A stretch of 13,290 bases of DNA from positions 1 through 13,290 of the forward strand of contig CANPWR010000032.1 of the NCBI GenBank assembly GCA_947584825.1, read 5' to 3'. The notes under the pieces were generated by a model. The model made no database searches, was not told where the DNA came from, and worked only from the letters and a program-made list of their open reading frames with translations. Both the position numbers and the translations under genes were made by a program. The DNA is from an uncultured Clostridia bacterium (lineage in GTDB: Bacteria; Bacillota; Clostridia; Oscillospirales; Ruminococcaceae). Positions 1 to 6,630 of this stretch are shown piece by piece (the first letter of the stretch is position 1; the number at the start of each line of letters is the position of its first letter).

Positions 1-31
1 AAACAGCTAATCATTTCGTGAAAATTAATAT

Positions 32-37
32 AAGGAG
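32..37 (+). promoter_or_regulatory. Ribosome binding site of rplQ
   Basis: AAGGAG lies 8 nt before the ATG at 46. It overlaps the in-frame GTG at 37, which therefore cannot be used with this site. This fixes the rplQ start at 46. Confidence 0.85.
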
Positions 38-45
38 TGAATATC

Positions 46-387
46 ATGCCAGGTTCAAGAAAATTGGGCAGAACAAGTGACCAAAGAAGAGCAATGCTTA
101 GAGCTATGGTTACTTTTCTCCTAGAAAACGGTAAGATAGAAACAACTGTATCAAGAGCTAAAGAAGTTCAGGCTATGACCGAGAAAATGATAACGCTAGG
201 TAAAACTCCTGAACTGCATAATAAGCGTCAAGTTCTTTCATATGTTACGAAAGAGAGCGTTGCAAAGAAATTATTTGATGAAATTTCACCGAAGTATGCT
301 GAGCGCAACGGCGGTTACACAAAAATCATCAAAATCGGACCTCGCCGTGGTGACGCTGCTGAAATGGCAATTATTCAGTTGGTATAA
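46..387 (+). CDS. rplQ: 50S ribosomal protein L17
   Basis: Large-subunit ribosomal protein bL17, a 113-residue protein of normal length for the bacterial family. The N-terminus (MPGSRKLGRTSDQRRAMLRA) is the highly conserved L17 signature, and the C-terminal half contains the expected basic stretch ending in GPRRGDAAEMAIIQLV. The start is the ATG at 46, preceded by AAGGAG at 8 nt; the in-frame GTG at 37 overlaps that ribosome binding site and is rejected. In most bacteria rplQ is the last gene of the alpha operon after rpoA, and the strong terminator at 403-437 agrees with this gene closing its transcript. The 45 bases upstream presumably separate it from rpoA, but too little is present to prove that. 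Confidence 0.98.
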   Translation: MPGSRKLGRTSDQRRAMLRAMVTFLLENGKIETTVSRAKEVQAMTEKMITLGKTPELHNKRQVLSYVTKESVAKKLFDEISPKYAERNGGYTKIIKIGPRRGDAAEMAIIQLV

Positions 388-402
388 TCAAATAGTAATT
401 AT

Positions 403-437
403 AAACAACTCTTAAAATTATTAAGGGTTGTTTTTTT
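403..437 (+). terminator. Intrinsic terminator after rplQ
   Basis: AAACAACTCTTAA (403-415) pairs over 13 bp, with one G-U pair, with TTAAGGGTTGTTT (421-433). The loop is AATTA. A run of seven T (431-437) overlaps the 3' arm and ends the structure. This is a classic rho-independent terminator, 15 nt after the rplQ stop codon, closing the ribosomal protein transcript. Confidence 0.93.
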
Positions 438-502
438 ACTAAAATAATAATTCAATTAGTAAATAAAATACTTTAAATTTTCTTAAATTTTACTCAGGGT
501 AC

Positions 503-531
503 TAGCAATAAAGTTTATTATAGTGTATAAT
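503..531 (+). promoter_or_regulatory. Probable sigma-A promoter of the phosphate/purine unit
   Basis: A perfect TATAAT at 526-531 sits 42 nt before the symporter start codon. With 17-nt spacing the -35 element would be TAGCAA (503-508), a poor match to TTGACA, so recognition may depend on the -10 element or on the AT-rich DNA just upstream (direct repeat TTAAATTTT at 473-481 and 483-491). The position after a strong terminator and before the first gene of a new unit supports the call. Confidence 0.6.
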
Positions 532-573
532 ATCTGTGAGTTAAAAAATTAAAAAATAATAAGGGAGAAGAAA

Positions 574-2346
574 ATGGGATTATTTGCGGTGTTGAAGCTT
601 ATCGGCGGACTTGCTCTGTTCCTTTATGGAATGGATGTAATGGGTTCCAGCCTTGAAAAGCTTGCAGGAGGAAGGTTAGAAAAGATTTTTGAAAAGCTAA
701 CTTCTAATCCTCTGAAAGCGGTATTGCTCGGCGCGGGAGTAACGGCGGTAATTCAAAGCTCGGCAGCAACCACAGTCATGCTTGTCGGATTTGTTAACTC
801 AGGTATTATGAGGCTGCATCAGGCAATCGGTATTATTATGGGTGCAAATATCGGTACAACTGTAACAGCGTGGCTTTTGAGCTTGACTGGAATTGAGGGA
901 GATAACTTCTGGCTCACACTGGTTAAGCCGTCGTCATTCACTCCGATATTGGCACTGATAGGATTAATTCTATATATGTTTGTTAAATCGGGTAAGAAAA
1001 GGGATATAGGAGCTATACTTCTAGGCTTTGCAATTTTGATGTTTGGTATGGATACAATGTCAGGTGCTATTGATCCACAAGCCGTTCCGGGACTTACAAA
1101 CATTTTGACGATGTTCTCAAATCCTTTCTTTGGAGTTTTAGCAGGCGTTATTATTACAGCTATACTTCAAAGCTCATCTGCTTCGGTAGGAGTTTTGCAG
1201 GCACTTTCAGCTACCGGTGCTATTAAATTCGGCGCTGCTATTCCTATTATTCTGGGGCAGAATATAGGTTCATGTGTAACTGCACTTATATCCTCTATCG
1301 GAACTAATAAGGCTGCAAAAAGGGTGGCTATTGTCCATCTGTATTTTAATATTATAGGAACAGTATTGTTTTTAACAGTATTCTATATTCTGAACTCAAT
1401 AATAGATTTTAGCTTTATGAATGATACGGTAGGTGCTGCTCAAATCGCTGTAGTTCATACGCTCTTTAACTGCGGGGTAACTATTGTACTGCTTCCGTTT
1501 ATTAAAGGACTTGAAAAGCTTGCTTACTTGACAATTAGAGAGGACAAAGAGGAGAAGGAAAAGAAAAACACGTTCGCTCTTTTGGATGACAGATTTCTGC
1601 AAACACCGAGCGTTGCTCTGGCACAGTGCAGGACGCTGTTGGTTAAAATGTCAGAGATGGCAAGGGAAAATATATACCTTGCTATAGCAACTATAAATAA
1701 ATTTGATTCTGACGCAGCAAAGCAGGTAGAAAAAAATGAGGATATGGTAGATAAATATGAGGATAAGATAGGAACTTATCTAGTCAAGCTGTCAAGTCGG
1801 GATTTGTCTGTAAAGGACAGTCAGTCTATTGCAATGCAGCTTCACGTTATCGGTGATTTTGAGAGGATTTCCGACCACTCGAAAAACATCATTAAGCTAT
1901 CAAGAGAGATGAATGATAAAAAAATCGAGTTCTCTAAAAAGGCAAGAGCGGAATTAAAAGTGATTTGCCGTGCTGTAACGGATATTCTCGATATGGCGGT
2001 AAAAGCATTTACAACTCAGGACAAGAATGTTATCTTTAAGATAGAGGCTCTTGAGGAGGCTATTGATAAGCTATGCTTAAAGCTCAGAAACAGACACATA
2101 AAGAGGCTTCAAAAGGGAACCTGCACAATTGAACTCGGATTTATTTTTACAGACCTTCTGACAAACCTAGAAAGAGTGTCGGATCATTGTTCAAATATAG
2201 CATCTTCTATTAAGCAGGCAGACGATGAATCCTTTGAATCGCATAAGTATGTCAGAAAGCTGAAAGAAACAGGCGAAAATTTCGACAGAGATGTTGAGGA
2301 ATATATGGATATGTATCATATTCCTAAGAAGCAGGATAAAAGCTAA
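574..2346 (+). CDS. Na+/phosphate symporter with C-terminal PhoU-like domain
   Basis: Membrane transporter of the Na/Pi-cotransporter II family (NptA/YjbB-like), 590 residues, predicted to couple sodium to inorganic phosphate movement. The family's inverted repeat is visible: QSSAATTV (61-68) with GANIGTT (90-96) in the first half, and QSSSASV (199-205) with GQNIGSC (228-234) in the second. Hydrophobic segments run to about residue 320. A charged linker (IREDKEEKEKK, 321-331) leads into an alpha-helical, charged domain (about 350-575) that resembles PhoU, with the paired motifs FERISDHSKNI and LERVSDHCSNI. Bacterial members of this architecture are common. Direction is uncertain, since E. coli YjbB was reported as an exporter. 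The start has GGGAG about 6 nt upstream. No pst genes are nearby. It is first in a probable operon with two purine salvage genes. Confidence 0.93.
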   Translation: MGLFAVLKLIGGLALFLYGMDVMGSSLEKLAGGRLEKIFEKLTSNPLKAVLLGAGVTAVIQSSAATTVMLVGFVNSGIMRLHQAIGIIMGANIGTTVTAWLLSLTGIEGDNFWLTLVKPSSFTPILALIGLILYMFVKSGKKRDIGAILLGFAILMFGMDTMSGAIDPQAVPGLTNILTMFSNPFFGVLAGVIITAILQSSSASVGVLQALSATGAIKFGAAIPIILGQNIGSCVTALISSIGTNKAAKRVAIVHLYFNIIGTVLFLTVFYILNSIIDFSFMNDTVGAAQIAVVHTLFNCGVTIVLLPFIKGLEKLAYLTIREDKEEKEKKNTFALLDDRFLQTPSVALAQCRTLLVKMSEMARENIYLAIATINKFDSDAAKQVEKNEDMVDKYEDKIGTYLVKLSSRDLSVKDSQSIAMQLHVIGDFERISDHSKNIIKLSREMNDKKIEFSKKARAELKVICRAVTDILDMAVKAFTTQDKNVIFKIEALEEAIDKLCLKLRNRHIKRLQKGTCTIELGFIFTDLLTNLERVSDHCSNIASSIKQADDESFESHKYVRKLKETGENFDRDVEEYMDMYHIPKKQDKS

Positions 2347-2391
2347 CAGCTTGTGAATTATTCAGGGTACATATCAAAAAGGAGTTAGGTT

Positions 2392-3240
2392 ATGAATAAG
2401 ACATACGAAAAGCTGCAGAAGTGCTATAAATGTATTCGTAAAAAAACTGACTTTGTTCCTGAGATTGCGCTTGTTCTCGGCTCCGGACTGGGCGATTATG
2501 CAGAGAGTGCTAATGTTAAGGTTGAGCTGACAGTTCCTTATTCTGAGATAAGCGGTTTTCCTACATCGACGGTTACGGGTCATAAGGGGCAGTTTGTTTT
2601 TGGAACAGTGAACGGAGTTAAAACGGCTATTATGCAGGGCAGAGTTCACTTTTATGAGGGGTATGATATATCAGACGTGGTTTTGCCTATTCGTTTAATG
2701 GGTATGATGGGCGCTAAGGTTTTATTTTTGACCAATGCATCAGGCGGAATAAATGAGAATTTCAAGTGCGGAGATTTTATGCTTATTACCGACCAGATCT
2801 CATCTTTTATAAAAAGTCCGCTTATCGGAGAGAATATTGATGAGTTAGGTGTACGTTTTCCTGATATGAGTGAAATATACGACAGGGACTTGATCGGCAT
2901 AATAAAGAAATCAGCTAATGAGCTTGACATTCCGCTGAAAGAGGGAGTGTATATCCAATCTACAGGTCCGCAGTATGAATCCCCTGCGGAGATAAGGGCA
3001 TTTAAGGCAATAGGTGCGGACTCTGTAGGAATGAGCACAGCGTGTGAGGCGATTGCAGCCAACCATATGGGTATGAAAATATGCGGAATATCCTGCATTT
3101 CTAATTTGGCGGCAGGTATAAGCGAAACTCCGCTTACTCATAAAGAGGTTCAGGAAACTGCCGAAAGAGTTGCTCCTGATTTTAAAGGACTTCTTACCGA
3201 AGCTATCGAGAATATATCCGATTATCTTAACACAAAGTAA
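2392..3240 (+). CDS. punA: Purine nucleoside phosphorylase, trimeric (type I) family
   Basis: Cytoplasmic enzyme that splits purine nucleosides with phosphate into free base and (deoxy)ribose-1-phosphate; 282 residues, normal for the PNP-I/MTAP family. Visible motifs in order: LGSGLG (29-34, phosphate loop), VTGHKG (61-66), GRVHFYEGY (83-91), NASGG (115-119), GPQYES (192-197, with the base-binding Glu nearby), GMST (213-216) and ISNLAAG (236-242). Asn238 aligns with the Asn (243 in human PNP) that selects 6-oxopurines; MTA phosphorylases have Asp there. Inosine and guanosine, rather than adenosine or MTA, are therefore the likely substrates. His250 matches the ribose-binding His of PNPs. The start has AAAGGAG 7 nt upstream, 45 nt after the transporter gene. 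The next gene is a likely nucleoside deaminase that would supply its 6-oxo substrate. Confidence 0.95.
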   Translation: MNKTYEKLQKCYKCIRKKTDFVPEIALVLGSGLGDYAESANVKVELTVPYSEISGFPTSTVTGHKGQFVFGTVNGVKTAIMQGRVHFYEGYDISDVVLPIRLMGMMGAKVLFLTNASGGINENFKCGDFMLITDQISSFIKSPLIGENIDELGVRFPDMSEIYDRDLIGIIKKSANELDIPLKEGVYIQSTGPQYESPAEIRAFKAIGADSVGMSTACEAIAANHMGMKICGISCISNLAAGISETPLTHKEVQETAERVAPDFKGLLTEAIENISDYLNTK

Positions 3241-3253
3241 AAAGGGAATAGGT

Positions 3254-4525
3254 ATGATAAGATTTTATAACGGAAAAATCCTTACACTTGCAAACGGATT
3301 TGACATTACAGACGGCGAGGTCTGGGTGGAAAAAGATAAAATTTCATTTGTTGGCGATCCGTCTGATAATGAGTTGAGAGCGAGAAGCTTTGAACAGGAA
3401 ATCAATTTAAACGGAAACCTTTTAATGCCCAGCTTTAAGGATGCACATACACATTCGGCAATGACCTTTCTGCGATCATATGCAGACGATATGCCTTTGC
3501 AGGACTGGCTGACAAAGCAGGTTTTTCCCATGGAGGCAAAGCTGACAGGAGAGCATATTTATGCATTTACAAAGCTGGCAATATTAGAATATTTATCAAG
3601 TGGTATTACAGCTTCTTTTGATATGTATTTTAAGCTGGACGACTATGTAAGAGCTAATATTGACGCAGGCTTTAGAACAGTTATATGCTCGTCTACTAAT
3701 GATTTTGGAGGGAGTCCCGAACAGGACAAAGAGGATTTCTTAAAATTTAACAGCATTTCTCCCTTAATTTCATATAAGTTTGGATGTCATGCGGAATATA
3801 CCACAAAGTTAGATATGATAAAATGCATAGCAAAACTGTGCCAAAAATATAAAGAGCCGTTTTATTCTCATAACAGTGAAACACAAAGAGAAGTTTCAGA
3901 GTGCATTGACCGCTACAACAAAACTCCTACGGAACTTTTTAACGATTTGGGGTTATATGAATACGGCGGCGGCGGTTTTCACTGTGTATATTTGAGTGAA
4001 AATGATATGCAGATATTTAAGGAAAAAGGTTTGTGGGTGATTACAAATCCGGGTTCTAATACAAAGCTTGCCAGCGGAATTGCCGATATATCAAAGATGC
4101 TCGATATGGAAATCAATATAGCAATAGGAACAGACGGAGCGGCTTCTAACAATGCGCTTGATATGTTCAGGGAGATGTATCTTGTAACAGGACTTCAAAA
4201 GCTCAAATATATGAACGCTTCAATATGTCCTGCTGATGATGTTTTATATATGGCTACAGTGGGTTCTGCCAGGGCTATGGGTCTTGTTGACTGTGACACG
4301 ATAGAAACAGGCAAGCAGGCAGATTTGATTGTAATAGATTTAAATAAGCCGAATATGCAGCCTGTTCACAATATAACAAAGAACCTTGTATTCAGCGGCT
4401 CTAAGCAAAATGTTAAGCTTACAATGTGCGCAGGGAAAATTCTTTATAGAGATGGCACATTTTATCTCGACGAAACCGATCGGGATATTTATAAAAGAGC
4501 AAATGAAATGAAAAAAGATTTTTAA
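3254..4525 (+). CDS. mtaD: Amidohydrolase, probable MTA/SAH/adenosine deaminase
   Basis: Zinc-type amidohydrolase of the TRZ/ATZ (5'-methylthioadenosine/S-adenosylhomocysteine deaminase) group, 423 residues. The metal ligands are visible: H65-T-H67 in DAHTHSAM, H206 in YSHNSET, D294 in GTDG; H243 in GFHCVYL is also conserved, and E209 is the expected catalytic Glu. The signature GTDGAASNN (292-300) and a tail with QADLIVIDL and a VFSG segment closely match known MtaD enzymes such as Thermotoga TM0936. Small deviations are HAEYT for the usual HAPYT and NPGSN for NPASN. The ATG at 3254 is chosen because AAAGGGA lies 6 nt before it; an in-frame extension to 3170 would overlap the phosphorylase by 71 nt and has no family support. 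The 13-nt gap to punA implies co-transcription. Exact substrate preference (MTA, SAH, adenosine or a related nucleoside) cannot be read from the sequence. Confidence 0.88.
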   Translation: MIRFYNGKILTLANGFDITDGEVWVEKDKISFVGDPSDNELRARSFEQEINLNGNLLMPSFKDAHTHSAMTFLRSYADDMPLQDWLTKQVFPMEAKLTGEHIYAFTKLAILEYLSSGITASFDMYFKLDDYVRANIDAGFRTVICSSTNDFGGSPEQDKEDFLKFNSISPLISYKFGCHAEYTTKLDMIKCIAKLCQKYKEPFYSHNSETQREVSECIDRYNKTPTELFNDLGLYEYGGGGFHCVYLSENDMQIFKEKGLWVITNPGSNTKLASGIADISKMLDMEINIAIGTDGAASNNALDMFREMYLVTGLQKLKYMNASICPADDVLYMATVGSARAMGLVDCDTIETGKQADLIVIDLNKPNMQPVHNITKNLVFSGSKQNVKLTMCAGKILYRDGTFYLDETDRDIYKRANEMKKDF

Positions 4526-4528
4526 CCA

Positions 4529-4564
4529 TTAAGAAAATTTGTATAATTCTATTAATTTTCTTGA
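4529..4564 (+). other. AT-rich inverted repeat after mtaD, possible weak terminator
   Basis: TTAAGAAAATT (4529-4539) pairs with AATTTTCTTGA (4554-4564) over 11 bp with one G-U pair and a 14-nt loop. It begins just after the mtaD stop. The stem is almost entirely A-U and only a weak T-rich stretch (TTGATTT) follows, so it is at best a weak terminator. It may also act on the opposite strand or protect the 3' end. Confidence 0.4.
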
Positions 4565-4589
4565 TTTAGCAAAAAAATATAAAAAGTAC

Positions 4590-4618
4590 TTGCAAAATAT
4601 AATAAAAGGTGTTATAAT
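4590..4618 (+). promoter_or_regulatory. Sigma-A promoter of the rimP-nusA-infB operon
   Basis: TTGCAA (4590-4595) and a perfect TATAAT (4613-4618) are separated by exactly 17 nt, in very AT-rich DNA. Transcription would begin near 4625, giving a leader of about 98 nt before rimP. This is the best promoter in the window and lies at the expected place for the nusA operon. Confidence 0.85.
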
Positions 4619-4636
4619 TACTACAATAGTTTTATT

Positions 4637-4677
4637 GAAAGACTGGAAATTTGACTTCCGGTCTTTCGTCTTTGTTT
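4637..4677 (+). promoter_or_regulatory. rimP leader hairpin, probable NusA-sensitive attenuator
   Basis: GAAAGACTGGAA (4637-4648) pairs with TTCCGGTCTTTC (4656-4667) over 12 bp with one G-U pair and a 7-nt loop (ATTTGAC). An interrupted U-rich stretch follows (GTCTTTGTTT, 4668-4677). It starts about 12 nt after the predicted transcription start and ends 45 nt before rimP. A strong stem with a poor U-tract is what a NusA-dependent terminator looks like, and the B. subtilis rimP-nusA operon is known to be autoregulated by NusA at a leader terminator. Function here is inferred; a 5' stabilising stem is the alternative. Confidence 0.65.
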
Positions 4678-4722
4678 AGCAAATTATAAATTTATATTGT
4701 TTATAAAAACCGGAGGGAGCAT

Positions 4723-5214
4723 ATGAAAAACAAAAAATCAGGTTCGACAGTTCAAAGAATTGCCGAGCTTGCAAGACCTCTTTGCGACGAGCTAGGACTT
4801 GTACTCTGGGATGTCAAGTTTGAAAAAGAGGGAGCAACGTGGTACCTGAGGGTATTTATCGATAAGGACGACGGCATAAATATTGACGACTGCGAAAGGT
4901 TTTCACGACCGTTTAATAAATTGCTTGATGAAACCGATCCTATATCTCAATCGTATGTTTTTGAAGTTTCAGGACCGGGTCTTGGCAGAGAGCTAAGAAA
5001 GCCTGAGCATTTTGAACGGTTTATCGGTGAGAAAATAAGAATAAGGTTTATAAGACCGAGAAACGGCGAAAAAGAAGCAGTTTGCATACTGAAAGGTTAT
5101 ACAAAGCCTGATATTAAGGTTAGGTTTGATAACTCGGATGATGATGAATTAATACCGCTTTCGGAATGTGCTTTTGTGAAGCTTAACGATGACGAAGATT
5201 TATTTGACATATAG
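4723..5214 (+). CDS. rimP: Ribosome maturation factor RimP
   Basis: Cytoplasmic assembly factor needed for late maturation of the 30S subunit; 163 residues, typical for the family. The N-terminal alpha/beta domain has the family features LVLWDVKFEKEG and LRVFIDKDDGINIDDC, followed by the conserved YVFEVSGPGLGRELRKPEHFERFIGEKIRI region that joins to the C-terminal SH3-like barrel. The ATG has GGAGGGAG about 6 nt upstream. As in most bacteria it is the first gene of the nusA-infB operon; nusA follows after 21 nt. Expression is probably set by the promoter at 4590-4618 and the leader hairpin. The last residues are rich in Asp, Glu and Leu. Nothing unusual is seen in the protein. Confidence 0.97.
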   Translation: MKNKKSGSTVQRIAELARPLCDELGLVLWDVKFEKEGATWYLRVFIDKDDGINIDDCERFSRPFNKLLDETDPISQSYVFEVSGPGLGRELRKPEHFERFIGEKIRIRFIRPRNGEKEAVCILKGYTKPDIKVRFDNSDDDELIPLSECAFVKLNDDEDLFDI

Positions 5215-5235
5215 TAAAGGGAGGAATTAGGAAAA

Positions 5236-6291
5236 ATGAACAAGGAATTTTTTGAGGCTCTTTCACTTTTGGAGGAGGAAAACGGAATAGAGACAGAAGT
5301 TTTGGTAGAAAAGATCGAGCAGGGTATTTTAAAGGCGGTAAAGAGAGGATATCCGAATACTAATGAAGAAAATATTGAAGTTAAAATTGATTTGGAGAAA
5401 AACAGGCTCAATTTGAAAATCAATAAAACTGTAGTTGAAGAGGTTGAAGACGCCGCTAATGAAATAAGCTTAGAGGATGCGCTCGAAATTTCAAAGAGAG
5501 CTAAGATAGGCTCTCAGGTTTCAATAAAGCTGAATCCCGCAAAGTTTAAGAGAATTGCGGCACAGTCAGCGAAGCAGTCGATCAGAAGCGACATAAAGGA
5601 AATAGAAAGAGAGCGTCTTTTAGCTAATTATCAGGATAAGGAGCATGAATGTGTTTCGGCAACAGTTCAGAAGGTAGAACCAGTCACGGGAAATGCTGTT
5701 TTGACAATTGATGGCAATGATGCTTATTTAGTCAAGAATGAGCAGATCCCTGGCGAGGTTCTTCACGAGGGAGATATTATAAAGGTTTATGTTGTCGGTA
5801 TTGTAAATCCGGAAAGACGCCCTACTGTTAAAATTTCAAGAACACACAGAGACTTGGTCAAAAGGTTGTTTGAGCTGGAGGTCCCGGAGGTTTATGACGG
5901 AACAGTTGAAATAAAGGCAATTTCAAGAGAAGCCGGATCAAGAAGCAAGGTTGCTGTGTGGTCTAAAAATGAAAATGTAGATGCTGTCGGTGCATGCATA
6001 GGACAAAAGCGTTCAAGAATTTCAGCCATTGTAAACGAATTGAAGGGCGAGAAAATCGACATCATTCCTTACAGTGAGGACGATGCAGAGTTTATAGCTT
6101 CAGCTCTTTCTCCTGCAGATGTAATTAAGGTCACGCTTGCAGATGACGGAACAAAGGCTTGCGAGGTCGTAGTTCCCGACGACCAGCTTTCTCTTGCTAT
6201 CGGTAACAGAGGTCAGAACGCAAAACTCGCTGCAAGGCTGACAGGTTATAAGATCGACATAGGACCTGAAAATCCGATAGAGATTGAATAG
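5236..6291 (+). CDS. nusA: Transcription termination/antitermination factor NusA
   Basis: RNA polymerase-bound factor that promotes pausing, hairpin termination and, in other contexts, antitermination. The 351 residues hold the N-terminal polymerase-binding domain (about 1-130), an S1 domain (about 135-203), and two KH domains (about 205-275 and 285-350). It ends just after KH2 (AARLTGYKIDIGPENPIEIE), without the acidic C-terminal repeats of E. coli NusA, as is usual in Firmicutes. KH2 has the normal GXXG loop, GNRG (323-326). KH1 has GQKR (256-259), where the final Gly of the usual GXXG loop is Arg; the following SRI and IVNELKGEKIDII are normal. A GGGAGG site lies 11 nt before the ATG. It likely represses its own operon through the rimP leader hairpin. 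Confidence 0.98.
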   Translation: MNKEFFEALSLLEEENGIETEVLVEKIEQGILKAVKRGYPNTNEENIEVKIDLEKNRLNLKINKTVVEEVEDAANEISLEDALEISKRAKIGSQVSIKLNPAKFKRIAAQSAKQSIRSDIKEIERERLLANYQDKEHECVSATVQKVEPVTGNAVLTIDGNDAYLVKNEQIPGEVLHEGDIIKVYVVGIVNPERRPTVKISRTHRDLVKRLFELEVPEVYDGTVEIKAISREAGSRSKVAVWSKNENVDAVGACIGQKRSRISAIVNELKGEKIDIIPYSEDDAEFIASALSPADVIKVTLADDGTKACEVVVPDDQLSLAIGNRGQNAKLAARLTGYKIDIGPENPIEIE

Positions 6292-6366
6292 CCTATACTT
6301 AAATAAAATAAAAAAATAATAAAAAGATAAATTATGCGAATAGGTTGTAAAGGAAGATAGCCATAT

Positions 6367-6630
6367 ATGAAAACAAGGAAAATTCCTACGAGAATGTGTA
6401 TAGGCTGTGGCGAAATGAAGCCTAAAAAAGAACTGATACGCATTGTGAAAACCAAAGAGGGTGAAATTTCACTCGACCTTACGGGAAAGAAGTCGGGACG
6501 AGGCGCATATATCTGCAATAATTTGAAATGCTTTCAGAAAGCGAGAAAAGCAAAAAAGCTTGAACGCAGTTTTTCGTGTCAGATTTCTGATGAGATATAT
6601 GATGAAATGGAAAGTGAGATTTCAAAATGA
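6367..6630 (+). CDS. rnpM: YlxR family RNA-binding protein (RNase P modulator RnpM)
   Basis: Small basic protein of the YlxR/DUF448 family, 87 residues. Family signatures are RKIPTRMCIGCGEMKPKKEL near the start and the central TGKKSGRGAYIC. In B. subtilis the YlxR protein binds the RNase P RNA and lowers its activity, hence the name RnpM; the same role here is inferred from homology. Four cysteines form two pairs, C11-x2-C14 and C50-x4-C55, which could bind a metal; the B. subtilis protein lacks the full set. The ATG at 6367 fits the conserved N-terminus, with AAAGGA about 12 nt upstream. It follows nusA after a 75-nt, A-rich spacer without a recognised signal and overlaps ylxQ by 4 nt (ATGA). 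Confidence 0.93.
   Translation: MKTRKIPTRMCIGCGEMKPKKELIRIVKTKEGEISLDLTGKKSGRGAYICNNLKCFQKARKAKKLERSFSCQISDEIYDEMESEISK

Noticed and set aside
1..45. Possible 3' end of rpoA
   Set aside because: rpoA normally precedes rplQ, and stop codons occur at 8-10 and 19-21, but only 2 to 6 codons would be present, too few to identify a frame or a protein.
37..45. GTG start for rplQ
   Set aside because: It overlaps the ribosome binding site, while the ATG at 46 has correct spacing and gives the conserved N-terminus.
2340..2352. Hairpin AAGCT-AAC-AGCTT over the symporter stop codon
   Set aside because: Only 5 bp with a 3-nt loop and no U-tract; likely chance.
2374..3141. Several minus-strand frames opposite punA
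   Set aside because: All lie within a well-supported gene on the other strand, with no start signals and no protein family resemblance.
3170..3253. N-terminal extension of the amidohydrolase
   Set aside because: It overlaps the punA coding region, reads a shadow frame and has no family support; the ATG at 3254 has a good ribosome binding site.
6292..6366. Internal promoter or terminator between nusA and ylxR
   Set aside because: The 75-nt spacer is A-rich with no convincing -35/-10 pair; CCTAT/ATAGG could pair but across a 43-nt loop.
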